A DNA stretch of 64,000 bases from positions 101,828 through 165,827 of the forward strand of contig JAAOOA010001113.1 in the NCBI GenBank assembly GCA_012861695.1, in the 5' to 3' direction. This DNA comes from Trematomus loennbergii. Taxonomy: Eukaryota; Chordata; Actinopteri; Perciformes; Nototheniidae. The notes beneath the pieces were generated by a model that saw nothing but the letters and a program-made list of their open reading frames with translations, did not search any database and was not told where the DNA came from. Of this stretch, positions 11,330 to 23,490 are shown in pieces. Each line of letters begins with the position of its first letter. Positions within the stretch are counted from its first letter, which is position 1. The position numbers were made by a program, and so were the translations under genes.

Positions 11330-13774
11330 TCCTTAACGCAATCATCAATAATCAGTCTATAAATCTGGCTATTGATGATATATGAACAAACCACTCAGAG
11401 TACAGATGGGAGTGAAACTCATTTGAGAAAAAATAAAAAAGGCCTTGTATTGTGAATTTACATTTTGCAGTACACAGGTAATTAAGTTAAAAAAATAGTA
11501 ACTAATTCATATGACCACTTTTTGTATTAGATTCTAATTTAATCTGGCATTATTTAATGATAACATAGTAAGGAATCAAAATAGCCCAACCTTTCAAAAC
11601 TGTCAACCAATGGTGACATACCTTCACCTGTTAGCGACACAATGCTTGAATAGCACGTTCTCTAACAGGGAGTTGGCTCAAGGAGTAAGAGGTTAAAATA
11701 AGGGCAGTGTCTGCAAGATTCAATACAACCTGTCTGCACTGAGTAAACTAAAATATGCTATGAGACAGTGAACAAATGTGCAATCTCATAGTACGTCCCA
11801 ACACACACAATATGTCTAAGAATACTTCAGTTGTACTGTGTGAATGAGGTCAAAGGTTATATTTCAATGTGTGTTCATTGAATTATACTGGAAGTAGTGT
11901 ATCAGGTTGTTTCTGTGCTGAATGACAAACTAATTGACTTAACAACTGAGTATTTGCACTTGTGAGGGATCTTAAAGTCTGTTGATAGATGCCTTACTGA
12001 CTTTGACCTTTAAAAAACGAGAGCACAAAAAACCTCACTGACATTGAACTGTCTGACTGACTGAGTGCAAGTAGTGGAAGAAGTATTAAAGAGGCACTGT
12101 TATGCTTTTGGGGTTTCCCCTTTCCTGTAGTGTGTTCTGGAGGTTTGTGTGCATGTGAATGGTCTGCAAAATAATACATATTACATCAAAAATACTTAGA
12201 TCTTGTACTTGAGTAAAAGTAAAGTACTCAGATCTTGTACTTGAGTTAAAGTAGAAGTACTCAGAACTTGTACTTGAGTAAAAGTAGAGTACTCAGATCT
12301 TGTGCTTGAGTAAAAGTAGAAGTACCAGAGTGTAGGAATACTCTGTTTCAGTAAAAGTCTTGCATTCAAAATGTTCCTCAAGTAAAAGAAGAAAAGTATT
12401 AGCATCAAAATATAGTTAAAGTAGCAACAGTAAAAGTAGTCATTGTGCAGATTGGTCCATTTCAGAATAATATATATGATATTTTTATAATGATTGATCA
12501 TGAAAGTGTTGTCAAAGCTGGTAAAGGTGCAGCTAGTTTGAATGACTTTGTATACTGCAGGGTAGCTTGTGAATTTACTCCAGGTGGAACTAAAGTCTGA
12601 TTTAACACTTGATTATATTTCACATCATTCATCCAAATCTGTGAAGTAACTAAAGGTATTAAATACATGTAGTGGAGTAGAAGTACACCATTTACCTCTG
12701 AACTGTAGAGGAGAAGAAGAACAAAGTAGCAAAACATTGAAATACTTACATAAAGTACAAGTATCTCAAAATTGTACCCAAGTACTTGAGTTTATGAACT
12801 TAGTTACTTTACACCACTGGCTATAAAGATAGAAAGACAGCCTTGCACAGAGGCATGAAAATACATTTTCAAAATGCTCAACAGTGCTGCCAAAATTATA
12901 AACTGACTGCTACACAATTAAAATAAATACTTTTATATATTTCTATTAGATGTGACTCTTTGGTGTTTCTGTTTAATTATCATTCATCCAGATCTGTAAG
13001 TAACTAAAGGTATTAATAACATGTATGGAGTAAAAGTACACCATTTACCTCTGAACTGAAGTGGAGTAGAAGTATGAAGTAGCAAAAAATGGAAATACTA
13101 AAGTACAGGCTCCTCAAAATTGTGCTTAAGTACAGTACTTGAGTAAATCTACTTAGTTACTTCCCACGTCTGCTTCTCCTTTGCCGATAAAAACTTGATT
13201 TAGTCTCGTACCGTAGTGATACACCTGAAGTGCTCCGGTCCCAACTGTGTGCGTCACTTTTTAGGGTCCGTGTTGTTTATTTAGTTTCTTTATTTGCAGC
13301 GTTTTGTTCACTTTTAGTAAACGCTACACATGTTTCCTCAAGTTGGTGAAGATGTTTCTTCTCGTGGTCCATTGTAACGCATTTGAACCTGTAGGCCACC
13401 GTAAGGAAAGCACGCTTAAATGGAAAATGTGACCCCATGCAGAAGTACATCCTGGTATTTTGGCACTTAAGGGATGTTAGTACTGCTTCTTCTAGAGTAT
13501 TAGAGCTATTGTTTCTGTTCATTTCACACACAGCATGCACACACAATACTACCCATGTTCTTTAGCTTTAAGGTTATTTGTATATAGTTACATTTAAATG
13601 TGTTGTAAATACTGTACATTTTTAATGCTAAATTGTTTCTTAAAAATACTTATTCTTTATTTTCCTTATATATATTGTCGTGGCTTCCTTCCTTATTTTT
13701 CTATCAAGCCACTAGACGCCTTAAACAGACATTTTTAACTCGTTTTCTTTCCTTTATCTTTGTGTTACTTACAG
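11330..13774. other. Unit 1 flank with GTACTTGAG arrays, no gene
   Basis: Collinear with 1233-3230. GTACTTGAGTAAAAG arrays lie at 12195-12830 and 12985-13170. A minus-strand ORF at 13277-13546 has no recognisable domain and is not kept intact in unit 0. Nothing else is supported. Confidence 0.5.
12195..12830. repeat. GTACTTGAGTAAAAG tandem array, unit 1
   Basis: About four head-to-tail copies of a ~32-bp core (CTCAGATCTTGTACTTGAGT...) at 12195-12325, followed by the element body to CTTAGTTACTTTAC. Copy number differs from the homologous site in unit 0 (one) and the sites in units 2 (two at 20130, four at 24918). Confidence 0.75.
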
Positions 13775-13837
13775 TTGAAGAGTTGTTGGCCTCCGATGAT
13801 TTTGATGATATGATGCGAGTGTTTTGCTCAAAATAAA
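13775..13837 (+). CDS. Possible terminal exon of unknown gene
   Basis: After the acceptor TTACTTACAG the frame reads VEELLASDDFDDMMRVFCSK, then TAA. It is acidic and short. No family is recognised and no upstream partner exon is identified. Copy 0 (3231) is frameshifted. It could be chance. Confidence 0.2.
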
Positions 13838-14055
13838 ATAACAAACTTGTACACATGCAACAAAGAAAAGAGGCCTTTACAATAGTCAAAACAAATAGGC
13901 AAAACTCAAATAAAATAACAAACAACTTAGGTGTTCTTTCTTTCTTGAAATATAACTTAATAACTTAAAGGGTAATTGAACGGTTAAAAACTGTTCCTCG
14001 ACGGCGTCTTTCTGACAGGTTGCTGCCCATCATTGTCACTGAAAGGAGGCGCCGT

Positions 14056-14067
14056 GGGAATTGTAGT
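14056..14067 (-). promoter_or_regulatory. ZNF143-like promoter motif, unit 1
   Basis: ACTACAATTCCC on the minus strand, identical to 3513-3524, in the same GC-rich context. The ORF at 14320 lies about 250 bp downstream on the plus strand. Confidence 0.4.
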
Positions 14068-14319
14068 CTTCATAGTGTGTTGACTACAGACGTCACGATT
14101 AGGTGGCCTTTCTAAAAACTAAATACTGGCTCTAACATATATACTTTGCAACTTATTTCTTTAGATTGTTTATGTTCGCACCACCGATACCAAAGCAGAT
14201 TCCTTGTATGTTTAAACGTACCTGGCAATAAACTTGATTCTGATTCTGATGCATACTCTCTTCTGCTTTGACCTCTTCTGTCTGGCCTTATATGAAGACA
14301 ATTAAAGGACACGAACAAC

Positions 14320-14520
14320 ATGGCCTCTCTTCTGCCTGAAAGTAAAAGCAGTTCTGACATGTTGACGTTGTTCCCTCAGATATCTGCCTCTGAGAGAGAG
14401 AGTCCCGACGTGTCGCCTCAGGCAGAGAGAGAGACAAAGATTTCAGAGACGTGTCCATCACTGAGGAGCGGGAGAATGTGGGAGATCAGGATGGAGACGG
14501 TTGAGATTGACTTTCACTGA
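14320..14520 (+). CDS. Small ORF of unknown function downstream of the ZNF143-like site, unit 1
   Basis: Same beginning as the 3782 ORF (MASLLPESKSSSDM...). After residue ~34 it follows a different frame because of one base in a G run, and ends after 66 codons. No domain recognised. Confidence 0.2.
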   Translation: MASLLPESKSSSDMLTLFPQISASERESPDVSPQAERETKISETCPSLRSGRMWEIRMETVEIDFH

Positions 14521-15385
14521 TCGACAGACGAGGAAAGAGCCACACATGACTTGAAAAGGAAAGTTACATTAGCTTGAAAATGCTTTTGTGTCCTCCCTGC
14601 TGTATTGTCTTCCTTCAAAATAGAAAATGTTCTTTTGTTGTGCTTCAGTTGTGTTTATTTACACTGCATAACGATCTTTAAAGAAGGATCACTGTGTAGA
14701 TGACACTGAGGATGATTGTGCAAGCTGTGTTTTAAATAGTATGTGAACATAAATGTGTTATTTCACTTGTTTTTCAGTGGCATTTCTGGATTGAGGCGTA
14801 CATTTGAAACTTCTCATTAAAGTAAATGCTGATTTTGATTTCCATTCTGAGGGAAACAAATAGTTTTAGTGGCGATGCTTAAATACCTGTGTCATTGAAG
14901 CAGTTCTGTAAGGTGTGTTAGCAGGTCTCTCCATGTGAACTGTGAGGATGTGTCGCCCCCTAGTGGACAAACATCTACACTACATGCAGTCAAGATTTTT
15001 ACTGTAGTTACATTCTGAGGTACTTTATTTTTATCTTGAATATGTTTTTATGTATTAATTTGTCTTTCAAATAAAGTATACTGTGTTATTACCCCTGTCA
15101 TTCATTCTATCAGAGTCCTTTCTGTACAAAGCCATCGTTGTTCATTCATTAAAAGCCGAGCAACGATCTGCAGAATGAAGCTGTTAATCAATATCAACAT
15201 TAAACGTTCAAACACCTTCTTCTTTTTTTGGAGTATCGGAAGAAAGAAGTGGAAAATCATCTTCACATTATTGAGGTTTTAATAAAGAAAATACCTTTTA
15301 TTTCCTCGATTAGAGCGGAAATGTCCTCCTTGAGTTCTAGTCAACAAGACTAAGAGATACATCAATGATGCTAACACCACAAAAG

Positions 15386-15403
15386 TGTGTGTGTTGTGTG
15401 TGG

Positions 15404-15447
<44 letters not shown>

Positions 15448-15482
15448 TGTGTGTGTGGTGTGTGTGTGTGTGTGTGTGTGTG
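15386..15482. repeat. (GT)n microsatellite, right end of unit 1
   Basis: Interrupted GT run, homologous in position to 5340-5418. TRIM-unit homology stops here. Confidence 0.95.
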
Positions 15483-15894
15483 CAGCTGTGAGTGGAGCGT
15501 TGCCACAGGGGGAAATATACTTTATAAATTCATTGATTTTATATTAAACAATATCTCTTAGCAAAGGAACTGTTAGCAAAGTGGAATAAATGATATATTT
15601 TCCAATACAGATGTTCTGTGATATTGTTCTGTGTTCTTGCAACTCAGTGTTTCTATAGTTTAGTCATGATACTTTTACTTACATCAAATATATTTTGTAA
15701 GTGGAAAAAGAGCAATCGGATCCCATTGAGTTCGTGTTTGTAAAAGTCAGAATCTCATAGTTAGAGAATTTCTATTTGATGCAAATGTATACTTCTACTT
15801 TACGGAGGAAGATCAGGGCCACATGTTGAAATACTTGTTGAGATCTGAACAGAAGTGATAACATTTAGAATTCTGTGTTTACTTCCTGTCTAAA

Positions 15895-16522
15895 GAAGTA
15901 AGTAAGTAAGTAAGTAAACTTTATTTATATAGCACCCTTCTCAACACGAATGCACAAAGTGCTTTACAGTATACAGTACTCAATTCAAAGTACAACTATA
16001 AAATGTAGAATAAAAGGCATAAAACACAGCAGGTAAAACATAGGATAAACTCCAATGAGAAACAGCTACTAACTCTCCTCCTCTGACGCCCCAAAGGCCT
16101 GTCGGAAAGGTGAGTCTTTAGCTGCCCTTAAAAATCTCTACTGAGGCAGAGGCTCTCAGTTTCTGAGGGAGGTCATTCCAAAGTCTTGGGGCCACCGCCT
16201 CAAAGGCACGGTCCCCCTAGTTTTTAGCCTGGTTCGGGGCACCCTTAGGAGGCCTTGCTCAGAGGACCTCAGGGCCCTGGTTGTGCTGTGAGTGTGGATA
16301 AGGTCATTAACGTAGGCTGGGGCTTGGCCATGGACAGCTCTATATGTGAAGACCAATACCTTGAATTGGGTTCTGAGATGGACAGGGAGCCAGTGCAGGG
16401 CAGAAAGGATCGGAGTGATGTGGCATGTTATTTTGGACCGAGTGAGCAATCTGGCTGCAGCGTTTTGGACCTGTTGTAACCGGTTTATTGATGTTTTTTT
16501 GAGGCAGAATAAAAGAGCAAGA
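15895..16522 (-). mobile_element. L2/Rex1-like LINE, 3' end, minus strand
   Basis: The minus-strand frame 16190-16520 encodes the end of a LINE reverse-transcriptase protein: VQNAAARLLTRS, then a P-I-L-S-A-LHWLPV block, then APAYVNDLI. This is the typical C-terminal signature of L2/Rex1-type fish LINEs. One frameshift lies near the C-terminus. The 3'UTR ends in AAAGTGCTTTGTGCA...TATATAAATAAAG, with a short tandem tail, (AAGT)n on the plus strand at 15895-15917. It is 5' truncated, as usual for LINE copies. Confidence 0.8.
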
Positions 16523-16620
16523 CCCTTCACCCCAAATTGCTCCTGTGGGGATTGCCCACAGTATTGAGTATGTAAGTCACTTTGGATAAAAGCGTCTAAC
16601 AAGTGACATGTCATGTAAAA
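16523..16620 (+). mobile_element. SINE 3' half
   Basis: Matches the 3' part of the complete SINE at 58970-59158 (CACCCCAAATTGCTCCTGTG through GGATAAAAGCGTCTAACAAG). The tRNA-like head is missing. It abuts the LINE fragment. Confidence 0.8.
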
Positions 16621-17451
16621 GCATGGATAGAACCCCCCTGAGAAGAAATGTCACTTATCGTCAGATCTCACAAACTATTTTACATGTGGCCCCTAATCAT
16701 GTGTCTCTAATCCTCTTTTAGCACTAATCCTCTAGATCCGTAGATTAGGGCCACATGTTTAAAAAAAAAAGAAATTGAGATTTGACCAAAAGTGTATTTC
16801 TTAAAAGTCAGAATTCTAACTAACAAAAAAATAAATAACTTTTGGTCAGATCTCACTTTTTCTTTTCAGTTGTGGCACTAATCATCTTCTGTACGACTCC
16901 AAATATTATATATACTTTTGACTCGAAAACGATTATTTTGGTTACTTAAAAAAATACTTAAATACAAGATCAACAAATGATTGATGATGCTTTTCCGATT
17001 ACATAATACATACCTTTATGCACCATTTTGTGCTTTTGGTAAGTACGTTTGTTTTGATGCTGACATTTGAAACAGACACTAAAAGTAATACGAGTTTGAG
17101 TTTATACATTAGAGATTCTGCAGCTTTTACACATCTTTCACCTCTTCTTCACACCTTTCTTCAAACTGAGGTAGAAGAATAAAAAATCAGGATCATTTTC
17201 TGAAGTACAAAAGTGTTAACAAGTGCACAAACTACAAACTACACTTCATCGAACATGTTTGAAGATTTATTATCACACACTTTCTCAGACTGTGCTATAA
17301 AGAGCAGGTTTGATGTGTAAATTGGCCCATGTCCTCAGGGTTTCTTCACCACCTGTTGGAACAGAAGAAACACGTTAAAGGCGACAAACACACTTTCCTT
17401 TGCCCTGAAAACAGATGAATGAAGGGAACCCAGCGTGTGCTTTCTTACCTT
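16621..17451. other. Spacer, no gene
   Basis: AT-rich. No coding or repeat structure I can name. It adjoins the astacin terminal exon. Confidence 0.4.
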
Positions 17452-17906
17452 TCAACATGTGTACAGCGTGTTCAGTCTGCTGATGTCGTTCCTGCTCATC
17501 TGATTGGCCGTGCCGAACTCTACGTTGGCGTTGGGGATCGGCACCATGGTGGGCATATTGTTCCCGCTGAAGGCATACCTGGAAACATTTAGAGCACAGA
17601 GGCTTCATTATTATTAGCTTGTATATATATTAAACATTTAGAAACCATTGAGACTCAAATGTTCCTAAACGAGTCGGTTCAGTCACCAAAACAAATCTGA
17701 TCTATCTCATTATTATGAAGACATATTTTATTGTGCAAATTAGAAAAACGCCGATAAGGCAGTGTAGGTAAATGTATATTTTGCATTTTCTTTGAGAGCT
17801 TGGGACCTATTTTAATCCTGGTTTCACTCTTATGAATGTTATGCATTTAAATATTATCTATCATTATTATTTGCCAACTGTTTATTCATTCTGTTGCTGT
17901 AATAAC

Positions 17907-18412
17907 TTAAAGGGGACCTATCATGCAAAATGCACTTTTGTACGTGTTTTATACATGAATATGTGTCCCCGGTGTGTCAGGGAACTCAACCCTCTCTCTT
18001 TTCTTCCAGTCCCAAATCTCTAAAAACGGGGCTGCAACGGGTCTGATACAGACTGATACAGATTTGAAATTGCTCTGACGTCAGAAACGGGGTGCTCCGC
18101 CTATATGGGCAACTCTCACCTATCAGGGAATGAGAGGTTGCGTGGCATGGTAACAGCATGGTAACAGCATGGTAACATGACGCTCGTGCCTCGCCCCCCT
18201 CCTTTGCAGGGGGCGTGGTCAGCTGCAGCTCATTTGCCACAGAATCAGCCCTTGTGAAGACAGGGCTGGAATAGAGCAAATAGAGCAAAATGAGGCATGG
18301 CTAAAATGCATGATCTGTTTGGTATTTTGAAAAAAAAACTTCACAGACATGTTTTATATAGGTATGGCCCTACAATATATTATTCAAATATAGCATGATA
18401 GGTCCACTTTAA
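17907..18412. mobile_element. TTAA-flanked MITE, family 1 (copy b)
   Basis: TTAA at both ends. Termini AAAGGGGACCTATCATGCAA and TAGCATGATAGGTCCACTTT are inverted repeats. Opposite orientation to copy a. It sits in the B-C gap of the astacin pseudogene and may mark where the missing exon was lost. Confidence 0.85.
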
Positions 18413-18479
18413 TTAGCTGCTTTATGTTATAAAAATAATACAAGAAGAGATGGGCTGGACTATTCAAAATGTGTTCAGC

Positions 18480-18760
18480 TTTTTTTTCAGAATTCTATTT
18501 TTTTTCTCAGAATTACAACAATTTCAAATTTTTTCTCGGAATTCCAACTTTTTCACAGAATTTGACTTTTTTTCATAATTTTCACTTTTCCTCCTAATTA
18601 GATTATTTTCTCAAAATTCAAACTTTTTTCTCAGAATTCAAACTTTTTTCTCAGAATTCAAACTTTTTCTCAGAATTCAAACTTTTCAACAGATTTGGAC
18701 TTTTTTCTCAAAATTTCAACGATTTCAAATTTTGTCCCAGAATTGAAACTTCACCCCATT
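18480..18760. repeat. Degenerate ~20-bp tandem repeat
   Basis: Repeats of TTTTTTCTCAGAATTCAAAC, best preserved at 18605-18690, decaying on both sides. Confidence 0.8.
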
Positions 18761-19475
18761 CCTCAGATCATTGTGAAGTTAGTTGTGTATTAGATGAGTG
18801 TAAAACATGAAAGGGTTGATCAATACAGGATTTAAAGTGACATTATTTCGCTGTGATTTCTGATTTCAATATATTCCCATGGAGTTGCATCCATTATGAA
18901 TAAAACTAACAGTAAGTCAATTTAAGCATGATTTACTTTTCATCAGTGTTCAAATTAAACCAAGAGAGGGACAGAAATGATGGGAAAATCACAAAAATAA
19001 TATGTTTAAGGAAATAATGACTGTTGCTAAGGAGGATCAAGGGGGGAAAAAATAGACTAAAAGACGGAGCGTTGGACCTCAGTGAAATCACCAGAGGAAG
19101 ACAGATATGTTTTAAATCAATATTGTGAGGTGAGTCGTTGGTTTATTTAGTATGTGACCGTCTATAAGCTGCTTCTGAGTTGTTGTTTTTTCATAATGAC
19201 CGCCTCGCTGCACGTTATCCCCCTTATTACTGAACGTTTAGAGCATGGATGTATAATAAGAACGGTTTAGAGGAGACAGACCGGACTGGATGTTCTCCCA
19301 CAGGATGCGGATGTGCTGGTCTCTGTCATAGCAGCACTGCTCGTGGTTGAACCCGAGCGCGTGCAGCAGCTCGTGTTGAACCGTGCTGTGATACAGGCAG
19401 CCCTGCCGGTCCAGAGACACCGTCTGGGAGCAGAACCGACGCCCCACGTACGAGTAACAGCTGCAAAACACACAA

Positions 19476-19873
19476 TTGAAAGGTCTCCTATCATGCAAAT
19501 TGCACTTTTTCATGCCCTTTGTACATAAAGATGTGTCCCCGGTGTGTCAGGGAACTCACAAAGTGTCAGAAAATAAAACCCTCTCTCTTTTCCTCCGTAC
19601 CCAAATCTCTAAAAACGGGGAACAACGGAGCTGATCCAGATTTGCGTCCGATATGACGTAATATCGGAAATGTGGGCGGGCTTTACACCCATGGCCCTAT
19701 CAGAAACCTTGCTATCAGAAACGTTGCTACGTGTTTTGGACGTAATATGGTCTTTGTTTAAATTAGCAAGCATCGCTAACACTCAGAGCTAACCTGTACT
19801 GGAGAGAGTATGTGTAAAAAAGCAGGAAATAAAAAAAAAGGATGCCTCAAAATAGTACAATAGGAGACCTTCA
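19476..19873. mobile_element. Divergent family-1-like MITE
   Basis: Ends GAAAGGTCTCCTATCATGC and ATAGGAGACCTTC are inverted. The inside shares GTGTCCCCGGTGTGTCAGGG and CCAAATCTCTAAAAACGGGG with copy b. It lies in the intron between astacin exons A and B. Confidence 0.65.
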
Positions 19874-20129
19874 GAATCATAATCTGTTTTTTTGCAAAGT
19901 AGGTTTACAAATACGAGGTTTACCCGCCGTCTGACTGGATGTTCAGGAAGTCTCTCTGGCTCTAGCGTCTGACGAAGCGAATGCAGGAAACATTGTGGAA
20001 GGAAGTCAGGCCGCGCTCGATGATGGAGCGCTCACGAGAAGCTGAGGAGAAAGAAACAAAGCAGCTGTGGTTCAATGGAGGTCAAAGGTCACATTCAGGT
20101 TCTTAGACTTTTCCTCAGAGGTCGGAGAA

Positions 20130-20590
20130 TTAAAAGTAGTACTCAGATCTTGTACTTGAGTAAAAGTAGAAGTACTCAGATATTGTACTTGAGTAAAAGT
20201 AGAAGTACCAGAGTGTAGGAATACTCTGTTACAGTAAAAGTATTGCATTCAAAATGTTACTCAAGTAAAAGTAGAAAAGTATTATAGCATCAAAATATAG
20301 TTAAAGTGCCAAAAGTAAAAGTAGTCATTGTGCAGATTGGTCCATTTCAGAATAATATATATGATATGTTTTATAATGATTGATCATTAAAGTGTTCTCA
20401 AAGCTGGTAAAGGTGCAGCTAGTTTGAATGACTTTGTATACTGCAGGGTAGCTTGTGAATTTACTCCAGGTGGAACTAAAGTCTGATTTAAGACTTGGTT
20501 ATATTTCACATTATTAATCCACATCTGTGAAGTAACTAAAGGGATTAATTAAATGTAGTAGTAAAAGTAACAAAAATTGGCACTTAAGTA
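20130..20590. repeat. GTACTTGAGTAAAAG array upstream of TRIM copy 2
   Basis: Two core units then the element body, as at 12195-12830. It ends at the breakpoint (~20594) where homology to the TRIM copy-1 promoter region (6383) begins. Confidence 0.7.
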
Positions 20591-20881
20591 CAGACCCATT
20601 TTCAAACAGTCTGTTCAGGGAGGAGGAAGTTTTCACCAGCTGCTCTTAAACAGGGACCATAACACAGCATTGTGAAATATAGCTATAAATCTCCAGATGT
20701 GTAAAGAGATGTCCTTTATGTATTGAGAAAATATTCCTACTTATGCTCAATACACTATTTGAAAAGCCTCTTGGATCAGCTGTAAAATGCATCGTTAAAA
20801 TAAATAACAAGCCTCAATAGTTCTTCCTCCACTTCCTCGTTGCAAACTGCCACTGAGAGTTGAAACACACTGCAAGAGAAG

Positions 20882-20899
20882 AGTTTCCATTTCCCGGAA
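20882..20899 (+). promoter_or_regulatory. Overlapping ISRE and GAS motifs, TRIM copy 2 promoter
   Basis: Identical 18 bases to 6670-6687, in a neighbourhood that does show changes between copies. Confidence 0.6.
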
Positions 20900-20934
20900 A
20901 TCAAAGTTGAAGTTTGTCTGAGCGACAGCAGAGC

Positions 20935-21026
20935 AGCAGCCGAGACAAGTCTCTGTTTCTCTGAAGAAACACTCACTGAATCCAGCAGCTTCTTCTCAAC
21001 AACACAGCAGGACTCTGCAAACACTG
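20935..21026 (+). other. TRIM copy 2 non-coding first exon (approximate start)
   Basis: Ends ACACTG|GTGAGT at 21026. Homologous to 6720-6814. The intron runs to the acceptor TTCCTCAG at 21845-21852. Confidence 0.5.
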
Positions 21027-21858
21027 GTGAGTACACTACAGACACATCACTTACTAAATATTTAGTTAAAGTTGGATTAAAATCAGAATCTGACTGTATT
21101 ACATCAGTTTACCATATAAAGAATATTATACTATAGAAATGTGTCAGTTAAGATAAAAACCTCAACATTTACATTAGCAACAGCCAACAATATAACTACA
21201 ATGTAAACTCTGGTTAAGTTAGGTTAGAGAGCATACAGTCAAAGCTAGCATTAGCTTATACTTATTTTCATATTTCCTGTATTTGAAAACATCTTTATAA
21301 TTGACTTCATTAAACAAAGTAGAATCTAAATAGTAGATTTGTTCTGGACTGTCCAAAGCAAGGGATCTGGTGTTATGTTACAAGTGTTGCTATAAAAAGG
21401 CATGACAATTACAGATTTCATCTTATATCATTTGTACACACTGTGGTAAGTAGCCTTGAGCTTTGAACCTGTTTCTGTAGTAACTGCTGTCTGCCTTTTG
21501 AAGCTGATAACGTTTACTGTTTTTTAGCAACTAGTATTAACTTCAGTGATGCTCAGCAGGAGGTTTCACTCCTCTGTTCAACAATGGCAAAATCCCCCAA
21601 CAGTATTAGAGCTTACACATTGTGTTTCTTAGAGTTTAAACCGAATGCTGCTATGATTTTCCAGATTTCATTTGAACTTGAATTTGAATTCTTATAGATG
21701 AAAAACCTAAATGTTTTTGGTAGTTTTGGTCTATGTTGTCATTTCTAACATAACACGTTGGGTAACATTTTCGGGTTCATAGTAAGACTCTATGAACTGG
21801 CAAATAGAGAATATGTAATTACAGTCGTGTTTTTTTCAAACTTCTTCCTCAGACAGAC

Positions 21859-23490
21859 ATGTCTGCTGCCAGCTGTCTGCTGACTGAAGATCAGTTTCTG
21901 TGTCCATCTGTCTGGATGTGTTCACTGATCCAGTCACCATACCATGTGGACACAACTTCTGTAAAGCCTGCATCACTGAACACTGGGATATAAATGTCCC
22001 GAGTCACTGTCCCAACTGTAATAAGCTCTTCTTCCCAAGCCTGAGCTGCTGGTCAACACTTCATCTCTGAGATGGCTGCTCAGTTCAGACAGTCAGCTCA
22101 ACAGAAAGCCAGCAGCAGCAGCTCAGAGCAACAAGTTGTCAAACCAGGAGAAGTTCCCTGTGACTCTGCACTGGAACCAGACTGAAGGCCCTGAAGTCCT
22201 GCCTGGGTGTCTGGCCTCCTACTGTGAGACTCACCTGGAGCCTCATCTGACAGCTTCAGTCTGAAGAAACATCAGCTGATCGACCCTGAGGAGAACCTGG
22301 AAAGCAGGATGTGTGTGAAGCACGATAAACTGCTGGAGCTGTTCTGTAAGACCGACCAGGTGTGTGTCTGCATGCTCTGCACTGTTTCAGACCACAAGAC
22401 ACATGATGTTGTTCCTCTGAAAGAAGAATATGAAGGAAAGAAGGCTGAGCTGGGGAAGACAGAGCTGAAATTCAGCAGATGATCCAGAAGAGACGACTGA
22501 AGATTCAGGAGATGAAGCGCTCAGTGGAGCTCAGTAAGGAAGGAGCAGACAGAGAGATAGCAGATGGTGTTCAGGTCTTCACCGCTCTGAAGGAGTCTGT
22601 TGAGAGAAGCCAGGCCGAGCTCATCGACACGATCAAAGAGAAGCAGAGAGAGACAGAGGAACAGGCTGAAGGCTTCATCAAAGAGCTGGAACAGGAAATC
22701 TCTGAGCTGAAGAAGAGAAGCTCTGAGGTGGAGCAGCTGTCACGCTCTGAAGACCAGCTCCACCTCCTCCAAAGCTTCACGTCCCTGAACGCTGCTCCAC
22801 CCACCAAGAACTGGACAGAAGTCAGGGTCCGTCCACCTTCATATGAGGGGACTGTGAGGAGAGCTGTGACTCAGCTGGAGGAGACGCTCAGTAAACAGAT
22901 GAAGAAGCTGCTCACTGAGGTGGAGCTGAAGAGGGTCCAGCAGTATGAGGTGGAGGTGACTCTTGATCCTGATACAGCACATCCCAACTCATCCTGTCTG
23001 ATGATGGAAAACAAGTTAAACATGGTGATGTGAGAAGAATCTCCCAGACAATCCAGAGAGATTTGATTCTTGGCTCGTGTTTTAGCAAAGCAGAGTTTCT
23101 CTTCAGGAAGATTTTATTACGAGGTTCAGGTTAAAGGGAAGACTGAGTGGATTTAGGAGTGGCCAGAGAGTCGATCAACAGGAAGGGAATCATCACACGA
23201 CTCCTCAGAATGGTTACTGGACGATAGTGTTGAGGAACAAAATGAGTACCAAGCTTGTGCTAGTCCTTCAGTCCGTCTCTCTCTGAAGTCTCAGCCTGAG
23301 AAGGTGGGGGTGTTTGTGGATTATGAGGAGGGTCTGGTCTCCTTTTATGATGTTGATGCTGCAGCTCTGATCTACTCCTTCACTCTGCTGCTTCAAAGAG
23401 AAACTCTACCCATACTTTTGTCCCAGTCTGAATTATGGTGGTAAAAACTCTGCCCCTCTGATCATCTCTCCTGTCAATCACACTGAGTAG
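21859..23490 (+). pseudogene. TRIM E3 ubiquitin ligase, copy 2, frameshifted
   Basis: Same architecture as copy 1. The ATG follows the acceptor TTCCTCAG. A base is missing in CTGTG(C)TCCATC (~21901), between the first two RING cysteines, so the RING frame is lost after 14 residues. Further indels lie near 21940, 22030, 22060, 22165, 22208, 22250, 22465, 23030, 23150-23260, 23387 and 23430. The longest intact piece, 22479-23033, covers the coiled coil and linker, and retains the LLTEVELK reading that lacks one codon in copies 1 and 3. The stop TAG is at 23488. It carries the most indels of the three copies. Its intron lacks the 265-bp insertion found in copies 1 and 3. Confidence 0.8.

Larger units (their letters stand above)
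6366..15385 (+). repeat. TRIM segmental duplication, unit 1 (most complete)
   Basis: Contains promoter, 5'UTR exon, intron, TRIM coding exon (7898-9511), 3' flank, two companion exons (10761-11329), GTACTTGAG arrays, an exon-like segment at 13775, the ZNF143-like site and a GT microsatellite. The first part is collinear with 20590-25690 and with 28293-28721 plus 38448-42364; the last part with 1157-5339. The other copies each lack part of this unit. Confidence 0.85.
17452..20041 (-). pseudogene. Astacin-family metalloprotease, minus strand, broken
   Basis: Three exons of a secreted zinc protease of the astacin (hatching-enzyme/six-cysteine astacin) type. Exon A, 20041-19924, has acceptor CTCCTCAG and donor GGCGG|GTAAAC. 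It encodes the start of the catalytic domain (IIERGLTSFHNVSCIRFV) but has an in-frame TAG right after FVRR. Exon B, 19460-~19286, follows acceptor GTTTTGCAG in frame and carries CYSYVG and the zinc-binding HELLHALGFNHEQ. Exon C, 17578-17452, follows TTTCCAG and encodes the C-terminal YAFSGNNMPTMVPIPN...LNTLYTC, then TGA. The exon between B and C, which should bear the Met-turn (SVMHY), was not found. The donor of B is weak. A family-1 MITE lies in the B-C gap and another in the A-B intron. No signal peptide or propeptide exon was found. Confidence 0.75.

Noticed and set aside
16255..16567. Plus-strand ORFs opposite the LINE
   Set aside because: Shadows of the minus-strand reverse-transcriptase C-terminal region.
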